From contig CAXXHF010000002.1 in the NCBI GenBank assembly GCA_963669405.2, forward strand, positions 1,674,001-1,738,000: a stretch of 64,000 nt of DNA. Direction: 5' to 3'. Under the pieces are notes generated by a model, which searched no databases, was not told where the DNA came from, and saw only the letters and a program-made list of their open reading frames with translations. Shown here piece after piece: positions 51,617 to 60,945 of this stretch. Position 1 is the stretch's first letter. Each line of letters opens with the position of its first letter. Position numbers and translations under genes: made by a program. The DNA is from Aureisphaera sp963669405 (GTDB lineage Bacteria > Bacteroidota > Bacteroidia > Flavobacteriales > Flavobacteriaceae).

Positions 51617-52356
51617 TGAATGATATTATAGCTATATGGCCATTTCTATTAATCCTTCCTATCGTTGCTTTTTTATATGCAAGTGTAGGTCATGGAGGGG
51701 CTAGTGGTTATTTGGCATTAATGGCTATTTTTTCATTTTCGCCAGAAGTGATGAAGCCAACAGCTCTTTTATTAAACTTATTTGTAGCGGCCATTGCATT
51801 TTTTCATTATTACCGAGCAGGGTACTTCAACCAAAAACTCTTCCTCTCTTTTGCCATTGCCTCTGTGCCCATGGCTTTTTTGGGAGGGATGATCGAGGTA
51901 GACGCCTCTATTTATAAAAAAATACTGGGGGTCTTATTGATTTTTGCAGTCCTTAAAATGTTGAATGTTTTTGGAAAGGAAGGAACTATTGTTAGAGAAG
52001 TAAAAATTTGGCAAGGACTTTTGGTTGGCGGAATTATTGGATTTTTCTCAGGCCTTATTGGAATTGGTGGCGGAATTATTCTTAGCCCTGTGATATTGCT
52101 ATTGCACTGGGGGAAAATGAAGGAAGCAGCAGCCGTATCTGCCTTATTCATTTGGGTTAACTCTGGAGCAGGTCTTATTGGGCAACTAAGTAATGGTGTT
52201 GAACTATCCTCTATGTCCTTTGTTTTAGTTGGAATAGCTGTGATTGGCGGGTTTTTTGGAAGTTATATAGGAAGTAAAAAGCTGAACAACAAACGTCTTC
52301 GACATCTGTTGGCTGTAGTACTCATCTTTGCATCATTTAAATTATTTGTTATCTAG
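51613..52356 (+). CDS. TauE/SafE-family membrane transporter in moco operon
   Basis: The 247-residue inner-membrane protein has about seven to eight helices and the TauE/SafE repeats (FLYASVGHGGASGYLALMAIF and GLIGIGGGIILSPVILLL). The family exports sulfite, sulfonates or other oxyanions. Its place inside a molybdenum cofactor operon, with no modABC in the window, raises the possibility of a molybdate or sulfur-oxyanion role; this is inference. It abuts mobA directly. Confidence 0.88.
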   Translation: MMNDIIAIWPFLLILPIVAFLYASVGHGGASGYLALMAIFSFSPEVMKPTALLLNLFVAAIAFFHYYRAGYFNQKLFLSFAIASVPMAFLGGMIEVDASIYKKILGVLLIFAVLKMLNVFGKEGTIVREVKIWQGLLVGGIIGFFSGLIGIGGGIILSPVILLLHWGKMKEAAAVSALFIWVNSGAGLIGQLSNGVELSSMSFVLVGIAVIGGFFGSYIGSKKLNNKRLRHLLAVVLIFASFKLFVI

Positions 52357-52941
52357 ATGAATTCGAACAAACACATAACAGGTATTATTCTCGCCGGTGG
52401 TAAAAGTCAGCGTATGGGAAGGGACAAAGCCTTGCTTCCCTTTCGGGGGAAAACGTTTCTGGAACACATTATAGATGCATTAAAACCTTTAGTAAATAAT
52501 ATCCTAATTGTTAGTGACCATAAAAAATATGATGCCTTTGGAGAGACAAGAGTAGATGACCTAATAAAAAATGCAGGTCCGTTGGCAGGGTTGTATTCGG
52601 GACTATACCATTCCAAAACCGAAGACAACATCATTGTAAGCTGTGATGTTCCTTTAATAGACATCACCATCCTAGAGCGCCTCATAGATGAAAATAACTC
52701 CCCATGGGATGTAGTGCAACTACAAAGCGGAGATAAAACCATGCCTTTAATTGCCCGCTACAAGAAGAAATGTATGGATGCATGCCTCAAATCATTGCAA
52801 TCCGGAGAAAGAAGGTTGCAAGCATTTGTAGATCAACAAAAAACAAAAACCCTTTTGGTAGGTAAAAATATTGAACACCAGTTGGTTAACATCAACACAA
52901 AAACCGATTTAAAAGAATTAAAGAATGGATTTGACTATTAA
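52357..52941 (+). CDS. mobA: Molybdenum cofactor guanylyltransferase
   Basis: The 194-residue enzyme converts Mo-molybdopterin to the guanine dinucleotide form used by Nap and formate dehydrogenase. The nucleotidyltransferase signature IILAGGKSQRMGRDKALL is at residues 9-27. The Asp of SCDVPLID near residue 97 should bind metal and GTP. The 3' end overlaps moaD by 17 bp. Confidence 0.94.
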   Translation: MNSNKHITGIILAGGKSQRMGRDKALLPFRGKTFLEHIIDALKPLVNNILIVSDHKKYDAFGETRVDDLIKNAGPLAGLYSGLYHSKTEDNIIVSCDVPLIDITILERLIDENNSPWDVVQLQSGDKTMPLIARYKKKCMDACLKSLQSGERRLQAFVDQQKTKTLLVGKNIEHQLVNINTKTDLKELKNGFDY

Positions 52942-53158
52942 ATATTTTGGGATGCTGGCAGAAGTTACGCAGTGTGATGAAGAGGTTCTTTCCTTTTCAG
53001 AGAATCGTATTTCCGAATTATTAAAAACACTATGTGCAAAATATCCCATGCTTGAAGAAAAAGATTTTCAAGTAGCGCAAAACAATACCATTGTTGCAAA
53101 AGAAAGTCCTATTGAACATTCTGAAATTGCATTACTCCCGCCTTTTGCAGGTGGTTGA
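52925..53158 (+). CDS. moaD: Molybdopterin synthase sulfur carrier subunit
   Basis: The 77-residue ubiquitin-like protein ends in the required Gly-Gly (LPPFAGG), which is adenylylated and thiocarboxylated by the MoeB-like protein encoded next. It works with MoaE to turn cPMP into molybdopterin. It overlaps mobA and precedes moeB by 23 bp. Confidence 0.93.
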   Translation: MDLTIKYFGMLAEVTQCDEEVLSFSENRISELLKTLCAKYPMLEEKDFQVAQNNTIVAKESPIEHSEIALLPPFAGG

Positions 53159-53181
53159 AATGTGAATATATATTTAAATAA

Positions 53182-54276
53182 GTGAACAGATACAGTAGAC
53201 ATATCATATTACCCGAAATTGGACAAGAGGGGCAAGAAAAGCTATCCAAAGCAAAAGTACTCGTTATTGGTGCCGGTGGTTTAGGATGTCCTATTTTACA
53301 ATATCTAGCTGCTGCCGGAATAGGAACCCTAGGAATCGTGGATTTTGATACCGTAGAACTATCCAATCTGCAGCGGCAAGTGCTTTTTGGCACTTCAGAT
53401 TTGGGAAAAAACAAAGCTTTAACTGCCAAAGAACGACTGTCTCATCTAAATGACACCATTACCATCCATGCATATCCTTATCAACTAACCTATAAGAACG
53501 CATTAGAACTATTTCAAAACTATGATATCATTGTAGACGGGTCTGATAACTTTCCAACCAGATACTTGGTAAACGATGCGTGTATTATTTCCCATAAGCC
53601 TTTGGTGTATGGAGCCATTTTTAAGTTTGAAGGTCAAGTCTGTGTGTTTAACTATAAAAATGGCCCTAGTTACCGCTGCCTATTTCCTAACCCTCCAAAA
53701 GAAGGAACTGTTGCCAATTGTTCCGAAATAGGTGTTTTAGGTGTATTGCCAGGTATCATTGGAAGCATGCAGGCGAACGAGGTATTAAAAATCGTTCTAG
53801 ATCTAGGTACCGTATTGAATGGAAAATTGTTGTTGTACAATGCAATGACCGCGCAGACAACTTCACTAACCATTACCCGTTCCGAATTACAGATAGATAA
53901 CGTTTTGTCTCGCCAAGACTCATTTCACGAACAAGAAGACACATTTCATTGTGAACCTTTTGTGCCGGAAATCGAAATACGTGATTTGTCGTTATACCAC
54001 AATATACAATTCATTGACATTAGAGAGTGTCACGAAACCCCAAAGGTAGCGGTGGAAGACCTAATTCAAATCCCCTTAAGTGAGCTTGAAGAACGACTGA
54101 ATGAAATTGACACAACAAAAGAAAATATCCTTTTCTGCGCTACTGGAATTCGAAGCAGTAATGCAGTTACCATATTACAAAAACACAACATTAATAATTG
54201 TTTCAGCCTTAAGGAAGGTGTAATGGCCCTTATGGCCTATTATGAAAAAAATGTACAAGAACATGAAAGAACGTAA
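53182..54276 (+). CDS. moeB: MoeB/ThiF-type adenylyltransferase with C-terminal rhodanese domain
   Basis: The 364-residue protein activates MoaD with ATP. The GAGGLG nucleotide motif is at 30-35, DGSDNFPTRY at 119-128, and the candidate catalytic Cys at 180 (ANCSEIG). The first zinc pair of E. coli MoeB (CYRC) reads SYRC here and the second CxxC pair is absent, so structural zinc may be lost. Rhodanese active-site Cys319 (LFCATGIRSSN) may supply sulfur. GTG start. The 3' end overlaps moaE by 35 bp. Confidence 0.9.
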   Translation: MNRYSRHIILPEIGQEGQEKLSKAKVLVIGAGGLGCPILQYLAAAGIGTLGIVDFDTVELSNLQRQVLFGTSDLGKNKALTAKERLSHLNDTITIHAYPYQLTYKNALELFQNYDIIVDGSDNFPTRYLVNDACIISHKPLVYGAIFKFEGQVCVFNYKNGPSYRCLFPNPPKEGTVANCSEIGVLGVLPGIIGSMQANEVLKIVLDLGTVLNGKLLLYNAMTAQTTSLTITRSELQIDNVLSRQDSFHEQEDTFHCEPFVPEIEIRDLSLYHNIQFIDIRECHETPKVAVEDLIQIPLSELEERLNEIDTTKENILFCATGIRSSNAVTILQKHNINNCFSLKEGVMALMAYYEKNVQEHERT

Positions 54277-54706
54277 ACCCAAAAATGTATTTAGAGAAGG
54301 TCCCATTGCTTCAAGTTTTATTGGAGATTCTATCGCAAAACACCAATCTAAAACTTCGATCGGAGCTCACAATATTTTTTTGGGGCAAGTTAGAGCTGAT
54401 GAGATTGATGGAAAAATGGTCACAGCAATTGAGTATACGGCTTATGAGGATATGGCCAATGAAAAATTCCATGAAATCCGTGAAGCAGCTTTCGAAAAAT
54501 TTAACCTAACCTGCATGCACATCTACCACAGTTTGGGAGAAGTGAAAACAGGTGAAATTTGTATGTTCATTTTTGTTTCATCCCCAAGGAGAAAGGATGT
54601 GTTTAAAGCGATTGAATTCTTGGTAAATGAAGTAAAAGCCAAAGTACCCATCTTTGGAAAGGAAATCTTTGAAAATGCTACGCATCAATGGAAAGTTAAT
54701 ACTTGA
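54242..54706 (+). CDS. moaE: Molybdopterin synthase catalytic subunit
   Basis: The 154-residue large subunit of molybdopterin synthase has IGAHNIFLGQVRAD, CMHIYHSLGEVKTGEIC and KAKVPIFGKE, the conserved core with Lys residues of the active site. The start could be the ATG at 54242, 54251 or 54263; the first overlaps moeB by 35 bp. MoaD partner is encoded two genes upstream. Confidence 0.93.
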   Translation: MKKMYKNMKERKPKNVFREGPIASSFIGDSIAKHQSKTSIGAHNIFLGQVRADEIDGKMVTAIEYTAYEDMANEKFHEIREAAFEKFNLTCMHIYHSLGEVKTGEICMFIFVSSPRRKDVFKAIEFLVNEVKAKVPIFGKEIFENATHQWKVNT

Positions 54707-54716
54707 GATTAAATAA

Positions 54717-55628
54717 ATGGTAGATATCACACATAAAACAAATACGCTTCGAATTGCAACGGCACAAGCCATTGTAAAAGTAAGCAAGCCTGAAACCATA
54801 TTGGCTATTAAAAATGGAACCGTTCCCAAAGGAGATGTCTTTGCCATGAGCAAAGCTGCTGGGCTTTTAGGCGTAAAGAAAACGCCTGACCTTCTACCCG
54901 ATTGCCACCCTTTACCTATTGAATACACCGGTATTGATTTCGAGATAAATGATTTAGAGATTACAGTGCTTTGTACTATTAAAACCATCTACAAGACAGG
55001 AGTCGAAGTGGAAGCTATGCATGGGGCTAGTGTAGTAGCATTGAATATGTACGATATGTTAAAGCCTATAGACAAAGGTGTTGAGATTCATCAAATAAAG
55101 TTATTGGAAAAGAAAGGCGGGAAGTCTGATTTTAAAGACCGTTTCAGGAAAGATATTACCGCAGCCGTTATTGTTTGCTCAGACACCATTGCCGCAGGAC
55201 AAAAAGAAGACAAAGCTGGTAAAGCCATCGTGAGAAAACTAGAAGATTGTGATGTTTCCGTTTCAGAATGCGTTGTTATTCCTGATGAAAAGGAAATTAT
55301 TCAACAAAAAGCAACCCAATACAAAGAACAAGGCATCGATCTCATTATCTATACCGGAGGAACGGGGCTTTCATCCCGGGATGTTACTCCTGAGGCTCTC
55401 TTACCTTTGATCGATAGACGTATTCCCGGTATTGAAGAGGCTATTCGAGCCTATGGGCAGGATAGAACCCCATATTCTATGCTTTCCCGAAGCGTAGCTG
55501 GGTCTTACGGTAATAGTCTTCTATTGGCACTACCCGGATCTACCAATGGAGCGAAAGAATCTATGGATGCTGTTTTTCCTCCATTACTGCATCTTTTCAG
55601 AATATTTAAAGGAGCTAGACACGATTAA
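54717..55628 (+). CDS. moaCB: MoaC-MoaB/MogA fusion
   Basis: The 303-residue bifunctional protein has a MoaC domain (1-138: MVDITHKTNTLRIATAQA, KTGVEVEAMHGASV) for cPMP synthesis and a MoaB/MogA domain (146-303: AVIVCSDTIAAGQKEDKAG, YTGGTGLSSRDVT, LALPGSTNGAKES) for molybdopterin adenylylation. Such fusions are known in Bacteroidota. The stop overlaps the moaA start by one base. Confidence 0.94.
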   Translation: MVDITHKTNTLRIATAQAIVKVSKPETILAIKNGTVPKGDVFAMSKAAGLLGVKKTPDLLPDCHPLPIEYTGIDFEINDLEITVLCTIKTIYKTGVEVEAMHGASVVALNMYDMLKPIDKGVEIHQIKLLEKKGGKSDFKDRFRKDITAAVIVCSDTIAAGQKEDKAGKAIVRKLEDCDVSVSECVVIPDEKEIIQQKATQYKEQGIDLIIYTGGTGLSSRDVTPEALLPLIDRRIPGIEEAIRAYGQDRTPYSMLSRSVAGSYGNSLLLALPGSTNGAKESMDAVFPPLLHLFRIFKGARHD

Positions 55629-56635
55629 TGAACGCAACTCAAAACATATTAACCGATACTTTTGGTAGGCCTCACGCCTATTTGCGAATTTCACTTACAG
55701 AACGTTGCAATCTTCGTTGCACCTACTGTATGCCTGCAGAAGGGATTCCACTTTCACCAAAATCACACCTCATGAATTTTGAGGAAATCTATACCATTGC
55801 AAAGACTTTTGTAGATCATGGCGTCACCAAAATTCGTCTTACAGGGGGAGAACCATTGGTTCGGAAAGATGCCCCTATTATTTTGGAGAAATTGGCTTCA
55901 CTACCTGTAGAATTGGCCATTACTACCAATGCTGTTTCAGTAGATCGCTATATAGAAACTTTCAAAAAATGTGGTATCCAAAACATTAACGTAAGCCTAG
56001 ATTCTTTAGACCCTGAAAAATTCAAACAAATCACGCGTCGGAATTATTTTGAAAAAGTATACAGTAATATCCTTTTATTGGTAGATCATGGATTCAACGT
56101 AAAACTCAATGCAGTCTTAATGAAAGGAGTCAATGATGATGAAATTATTGATTTCATTCAATTGACCAAAACACATCCTATCACGGTTAGGTTTATTGAA
56201 TTTATGCCGTTTGATGGCAACAAATGGAATCTAGAAAAAACCGTTTCTTTTCAAGAAGTATTGAACCATGTAAACCTGCATTTTCCCAAAAATAAAGTTC
56301 TTCGTTTAAAAGATGCGCCCAACGACACTTCAAAAAATTACAAAATAGAAAATTACAAAGGTTCATTTGCCATCATTAGTTCTGTGACAAACCCATTCTG
56401 TGATTCCTGTAACCGCTTACGCTTAACTGCCAATGGGCAATTAAAAAATTGTCTCTTCTCGTCTTCAGAATCTGATCTACTCACTTCTTTAAGAGAAGGG
56501 AAATCTATAGAGCCCATTATTCAAAAAGCCGTACGTTCCAAATTAAAGATGCGCGGTGGCATGGATACTTTGGAAAAACTTCAAAATCCAGAATTGCATG
56601 GAAAAAATAGAAGCATGATTGCTATTGGAGGTTAA
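55628..56635 (+). CDS. moaA: GTP 3',8-cyclase
   Basis: The 335-residue radical SAM enzyme makes the first pterin intermediate from GTP together with MoaC. The N-terminal cluster is Cys27, Cys31, Cys34 (CNLRCTYC), and the C-terminal substrate cluster is Cys258, Cys261, Cys275 (CDSCNRLRLT...NC). The protein ends in the conserved Gly-Gly (MIAIGG). It ends the moco operon. Confidence 0.96.
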   Translation: MNATQNILTDTFGRPHAYLRISLTERCNLRCTYCMPAEGIPLSPKSHLMNFEEIYTIAKTFVDHGVTKIRLTGGEPLVRKDAPIILEKLASLPVELAITTNAVSVDRYIETFKKCGIQNINVSLDSLDPEKFKQITRRNYFEKVYSNILLLVDHGFNVKLNAVLMKGVNDDEIIDFIQLTKTHPITVRFIEFMPFDGNKWNLEKTVSFQEVLNHVNLHFPKNKVLRLKDAPNDTSKNYKIENYKGSFAIISSVTNPFCDSCNRLRLTANGQLKNCLFSSSESDLLTSLREGKSIEPIIQKAVRSKLKMRGGMDTLEKLQNPELHGKNRSMIAIGG

Positions 56636-56638
56636 ATC

Positions 56639-56652
56639 ATGACTCGATTCAT
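56639..56652 (+). promoter_or_regulatory. CRP/FNR-type site upstream of fhs
   Basis: ATGACTCGATTCAT has the TGA-N6-TCA core with a less symmetric middle. Its centre lies 29.5 bp before TAATATTA (56675-56682), a weak match to TAnnTTTG, the same spacing as at nap. It immediately follows the moaA stop. Confidence 0.4.
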
Positions 56653-56705
56653 TCGAAATTTAAAATAATATGACTAATATTATGGGTTGAAAAAACCATT
56701 TCGAT

Positions 56706-58373
56706 ATGACTGACCAAGACATCGCAAAACAAGTTGATCTTAAACACATAAATACCATTGCCGAAAAATTAGGCTTAGATCCTAACGATCTTGAGCTGTA
56801 TGGTAAGCACAAAGCCAAACTACCACATTCTATTATTGATATGGAAAAGGTGAAACAAAGTAACCTGATCCTTGTAACGGCTATTTCTCCTACTCCTGCT
56901 GGTGAGGGGAAAACGACTATGTCCATTGGGCTTTCTGAGGGGCTGAACCAACTTGGCAAGCAAACCACAGTAGTATTACGTGAGCCATCATTAGGGCCCG
57001 TTTTTGGAATTAAGGGTGGAGCAACCGGTGGAGGCCATTCACAAGTACTTCCCATGGAAGATATAAACCTTCATTTTACTGGGGATTTTTCAGCAATTGA
57101 GAAAGCACACAACCTGCTATCTGCGGTTATAGATAATAATATACAAAGTAAGACCAATTCCTTAGGAATAGATGCCAGAACTGTTACCTGGAAACGGGTA
57201 ATGGACATGAATGACAGAGCCCTTCGGAATATCATTGTAGGGTTAGGAGGACCTACTTCGGGAGTTCCTAGAGAAACAGGATTCGATATAACGGCAGCTT
57301 CAGAAATCATGGCCATTCTGTGTTTGGCAGATGATATGGAAGACCTAAAACGCCGATTGGGAAATATATTTATAGGATACACCTTTGCCAAAGACCCTAT
57401 ATATGCGCGTGACCTAAAGGTAGAAGGAGCCATGGCTGCACTACTTAAAGAAGCGGTAAAGCCCAATTTGGTACAAACCATAGAGGGTAATCCAGCCATT
57501 ATTCATGGTGGGCCTTTTGCAAACATTGCCCAAGGAACCAATTCTGTAATTGCTACTCGTATGGGTATGTCCTTGTCAGATTATACAGTTACCGAAGCTG
57601 GTTTTGGAGCAGATCTTGGAGCAGAAAAATTCTTGGATATTAAATGCCAAAGTGCTGGTTTATCTCCAAAAGCAGTCGTTATTACCACTACCATTCGAGC
57701 TTTAAAATATCACGGTGGAGCCGATTTAAAAGAACTCACCACACCAAATGTAGAAGCCCTACGAAATGGCCTTCCTAATTTGGAGAAACATCTTGAGAAT
57801 GTACAAGGGTTTGGTATTGAACCAATCATTTCCATTAACCGCTTTGTTTCCGATAGTGACGATGAGATTGCACTAATTAAAGAATTTGCCGAAAACAAAG
57901 GGGTACGGGTAGCTCTTGCCGAAGTTTGGGCAAAAGGAGGCAAAGGAGCTTTGGAACTGGCACAACATGTAGTAGACGTAGTAGAAGCCAATAACACACC
58001 CTTTACCCCTACATATACTTGGGATATGGATGTAATGTCAAAAATAGAAGCTGTAGCTACCAAAATATACGGTGCCAATGGAGTGGAATATTCAGCCTTG
58101 GCCAAAAGGAACTTGCGTACCATTGCTGCATTAGGTTTGGAAAATCTACCCGTCTGTATTGCCAAGACCCAAAAATCACTTTCTGATGACCCTAAACTTA
58201 TTGGTCGTCCTAAGGACTTTACCATCACCATTAGGGAAATAGAAATTGCCGCTGGTGCTGGGTTTTTAGTCCCAATTTCTGGAAATATGATGCGTATGCC
58301 TGGCCTTCCTGCTCACCCTGCCTCAGAAAACATTAACATTGATAACGAAGGCAATATCACAGGATTGTTTTAA
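56706..58373 (+). CDS. fhs: Formate-tetrahydrofolate ligase
   Basis: The 555-residue cytoplasmic enzyme makes 10-formyl-THF from formate, THF and ATP. The P-loop PTPAGEGKTT lies at 62-71; other family signatures are FGIKGGATGGGHSQVLPM and FTGDFSAIEKAHNLL, and the usual length fits. It can supply or drain formate next to formate dehydrogenase. The gene could be transcribed separately or with moaA; a CRP/FNR-type site lies between them. Confidence 0.96.
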   Translation: MTDQDIAKQVDLKHINTIAEKLGLDPNDLELYGKHKAKLPHSIIDMEKVKQSNLILVTAISPTPAGEGKTTMSIGLSEGLNQLGKQTTVVLREPSLGPVFGIKGGATGGGHSQVLPMEDINLHFTGDFSAIEKAHNLLSAVIDNNIQSKTNSLGIDARTVTWKRVMDMNDRALRNIIVGLGGPTSGVPRETGFDITAASEIMAILCLADDMEDLKRRLGNIFIGYTFAKDPIYARDLKVEGAMAALLKEAVKPNLVQTIEGNPAIIHGGPFANIAQGTNSVIATRMGMSLSDYTVTEAGFGADLGAEKFLDIKCQSAGLSPKAVVITTTIRALKYHGGADLKELTTPNVEALRNGLPNLEKHLENVQGFGIEPIISINRFVSDSDDEIALIKEFAENKGVRVALAEVWAKGGKGALELAQHVVDVVEANNTPFTPTYTWDMDVMSKIEAVATKIYGANGVEYSALAKRNLRTIAALGLENLPVCIAKTQKSLSDDPKLIGRPKDFTITIREIEIAAGAGFLVPISGNMMRMPGLPAHPASENINIDNEGNITGLF

Positions 58374-58377
58374 CAAT
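58364..58377 (+). repeat. Palindrome across the fhs stop codon
   Basis: ATTGTTTTAACAAT is a perfect 6-2-6 inverted repeat containing the fhs TAA, 20 bp before the fdhD -7 element. It could be an operator for the fdh genes, but a chance palindrome cannot be excluded. Confidence 0.35.
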
Positions 58378-58396
58378 TAGAATGCAAATTTTCCTT

Positions 58397-58404
58397 TAAA
58401 TTTG
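58397..58404 (+). promoter_or_regulatory. -7 element of the fdh operon
   Basis: TAAATTTG is a perfect TAnnTTTG, 32 bp before the fdhD ATG at 58437. No CRP/FNR-type site lies at the position seen for nap, moeA, fhs and the CoA-transferase gene. Confidence 0.55.
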
Positions 58405-58436
58405 TGTAAACTGCTATTTATCAACAGAAAGTAGCC

Positions 58437-59273
58437 ATGGCAACGAGAAAATATCAAGGTAAAAAATTTGAAGCAAACGATGTTGACAACATCTGGGATT
58501 CGCTTAATATTGAAGAAGCCTTGCAAATAAATATCAACAACTCTCCTTTTACAGTGTCTATGCGGACTCCTGGAGAGGATATCAATCTAATTCGTGGCAT
58601 GCTTCATTCTGAAGGGATTATTAAAAGCACAGATTTTGTTCCCGAGGTAGTGTTGAAGAAGGAAAATGAAGAAGGAATTGTAACCGTTGTAAACGTGACC
58701 ATCCCTGAAGAAGAATTGGGTGAAGGCTATTCCAATAGCAGAAGTCTGCTTTCTGTCTCGTCTTGTGGTATCTGTGGAAAAACTGAATTAGGGGATCTTT
58801 CCTTTATGGGAAGTATAATTGATGATCCCAAAAAGCTAGATATGGCAATTCTTCCACTACTGTTCGAAAAGATGAATACACAACAGCATGATTTCAAACA
58901 ATCCGGTGGAACCCACGCTGCAGCTGCATTTACACTAGAAGGAGAATTACTATATGCTATGGAAGACATTGGAAGACACAATGCAGTAGATAAAGTTATT
59001 GGCAAGTTGCTTTTAACTGAGCAGTTGGACAAAGCAAGAGTTTTAACCGTCAGTGGCCGTATTTCTTATGAAATTGTTGTGAAGTGTTTCAAAGGAAAAA
59101 TACCCTTTTTGGCAGCCGTTTCTGCCCCATCTTCACTGGCAGTAGATTATGCCAAAGAATTAGGAATTACCCTCTTTGGGTTTTGTAGGGATGACCGAGC
59201 CACTTGCTATTCACATGCGGAGCGTACCCGAATCAATAAACAAGTAAAGAACCTCGATAACAAAGCGAGCTAA
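58437..59273 (+). CDS. fdhD: Formate dehydrogenase sulfurtransferase/accessory protein
   Basis: The 278-residue protein is needed to sulfurate the molybdenum cofactor of formate dehydrogenase. The active-site pair Cys110-Cys113 lies in SSCGICGK. Other signatures include GGTHAAAAFTLEGELLYAMED (seen in part) and IGRHNAVDKVIG. It comes 9 bp before the beta-subunit gene and is thus in the fdh operon. Confidence 0.95.
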   Translation: MATRKYQGKKFEANDVDNIWDSLNIEEALQININNSPFTVSMRTPGEDINLIRGMLHSEGIIKSTDFVPEVVLKKENEEGIVTVVNVTIPEEELGEGYSNSRSLLSVSSCGICGKTELGDLSFMGSIIDDPKKLDMAILPLLFEKMNTQQHDFKQSGGTHAAAAFTLEGELLYAMEDIGRHNAVDKVIGKLLLTEQLDKARVLTVSGRISYEIVVKCFKGKIPFLAAVSAPSSLAVDYAKELGITLFGFCRDDRATCYSHAERTRINKQVKNLDNKAS

Positions 59274-59282
59274 AAACAATAC

Positions 59283-60935
59283 ATGTCAGATAATTTAAGT
59301 GAATTATTAGGTAGAAAAGGAATCGAGGAAAGTCTCTTCGATAAAATGGGCGTTTTAGCTAGACCAAGCGGTACACCTAGTGAGGAAGAATTGGCTCTAT
59401 TGGCTGATGAATTTCTTATAGGAAATGCCAATGCCTATGGTACAGCTACCTTTTACGATTTTCTAAAACCCGAAAACAAAGGGAAAAAAGTTTATGTCTG
59501 TAATGGTAGTGCATGTCTTTGTGCTGGGACACAGGATAAAGTAAATGAGACCCTTAAAAACCACTTCGAGGGAGATGAAATTGGACATATGACCTGCTTA
59601 GGGCGATGCCATGAAAATAGTGCTTTTTACTATCAAGGAAAAAACTATTCTGGAAATGCCCTTGATCAACTAGATTCCATCTTAGCCGATACTAAAAACT
59701 TAAATCAGGACACCTATCAGGTAGCTGCAAGTGGAAAAACCATCCTCACGGCTCCATTTACTAATGTTGAAGAATTTTACAAGCCTCTTAAGGAAGCTCT
59801 TAAAAAAGACTCCGCTGAAATATTGGAGGAAATTAAAACTTCCAATGTGCGAGGACGTGGAGGTGCGGGATTCCCAATGGGATTGAAATTAGAATTCTGC
59901 CGAAAGGTAGAGAACCCGACCAAATTTATCATTTGTAATGCTGACGAAGGAGACCCGGGAGCCTATTCTGACAGATATTTATTAGAAGAACGACCTCATT
60001 CGGTATTATTTGGTATGCTCATTTCTGGTTATGTAACCCATGCTAGCTATGGAATACTCTACATAAGAGCTGAATATCCAGAAGCAGTACAAATTGTTCA
60101 AGATGCCATAAATAAACTTAGAGATCACGGTCTTATTGGAAAAAACATAGTCGGCAGTGGTTTTGATTTCGATTTCAAAATCATACAGGCACAAGGTTCT
60201 TATATCTGTGGAGAAGAAACCGCATTAATCTCTTCCATAGAAGGGCAACGCCCTGAAGTTAGGGTGCGGCCACCTTATCCGGCACAGAAAGGGTTGTTTA
60301 ACAAGCCTACTGTAGTAAACAATGTAGAGACCTTGGCGGCTCTTCACTTCATTATGGAAGAAGGCGGAGCTGCATGGAAACAGATAGGAACAGAACGATC
60401 TTCTGGTACCAAATTGGTATGCTTGGACAGTTTCTTTAATCGTCCAGGCATGTACGAAGTTGAAATGGGAACACCATTATCAATGGTAGTAAATGATTTA
60501 GGAGGAGGCTTTAAAACCCCTGTAAAAGCATTGCAAATTGGAGGACCCTTAGGAGGTTTGGTTCCCGTTTCAAAAATAGATGATCTTACTATCGATTTTG
60601 AATCATTTTCCAATGAAGGATTTTTATTGGGGCACGCTTCTGTGGTCAGTATCCCTGAAAACTTTCCCATAATGAAATTCATTGAACATCTTTTCGATTT
60701 TGCAGCTTATGAAAGTTGTGGGAAATGTTTCCCTTGCAGATTGGGAACCAAAAGAGGGCATGAACTTTCTACAAAAGCCTTGAACTCCGATTACAAAATA
60801 GATAGAAAATTATTTAATGATCTACTCATCACACTCGAGCAAGGATCATTGTGCGCACACGGTGGAGGTATTCCACTACCCATTAATAATGCGCTGCATT
60901 ATTTTGAGGATGAACTAAAAGCATACTTCAATTAA
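59283..60935 (+). CDS. NAD-linked formate dehydrogenase beta subunit (NuoE-NuoF-like)
   Basis: The 550-residue protein joins a NuoE-like thioredoxin-type [2Fe-2S] domain (Cys73, Cys78, Cys105, Cys109) to a NuoF-like flavin/NAD domain. The latter includes VRGRGGAGFPMGLK, CNADEGDPGAYSDR, ICGEETALISSIEG and the terminal cluster SCGKCFPCR...LCAHGGG. It passes electrons from the alpha subunit to NAD. No separate gamma subunit is encoded in the operon. Confidence 0.93.
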   Translation: MSDNLSELLGRKGIEESLFDKMGVLARPSGTPSEEELALLADEFLIGNANAYGTATFYDFLKPENKGKKVYVCNGSACLCAGTQDKVNETLKNHFEGDEIGHMTCLGRCHENSAFYYQGKNYSGNALDQLDSILADTKNLNQDTYQVAASGKTILTAPFTNVEEFYKPLKEALKKDSAEILEEIKTSNVRGRGGAGFPMGLKLEFCRKVENPTKFIICNADEGDPGAYSDRYLLEERPHSVLFGMLISGYVTHASYGILYIRAEYPEAVQIVQDAINKLRDHGLIGKNIVGSGFDFDFKIIQAQGSYICGEETALISSIEGQRPEVRVRPPYPAQKGLFNKPTVVNNVETLAALHFIMEEGGAAWKQIGTERSSGTKLVCLDSFFNRPGMYEVEMGTPLSMVVNDLGGGFKTPVKALQIGGPLGGLVPVSKIDDLTIDFESFSNEGFLLGHASVVSIPENFPIMKFIEHLFDFAAYESCGKCFPCRLGTKRGHELSTKALNSDYKIDRKLFNDLLITLEQGSLCAHGGGIPLPINNALHYFEDELKAYFN

Positions 60936-60945
60936 ATCTAAGACT

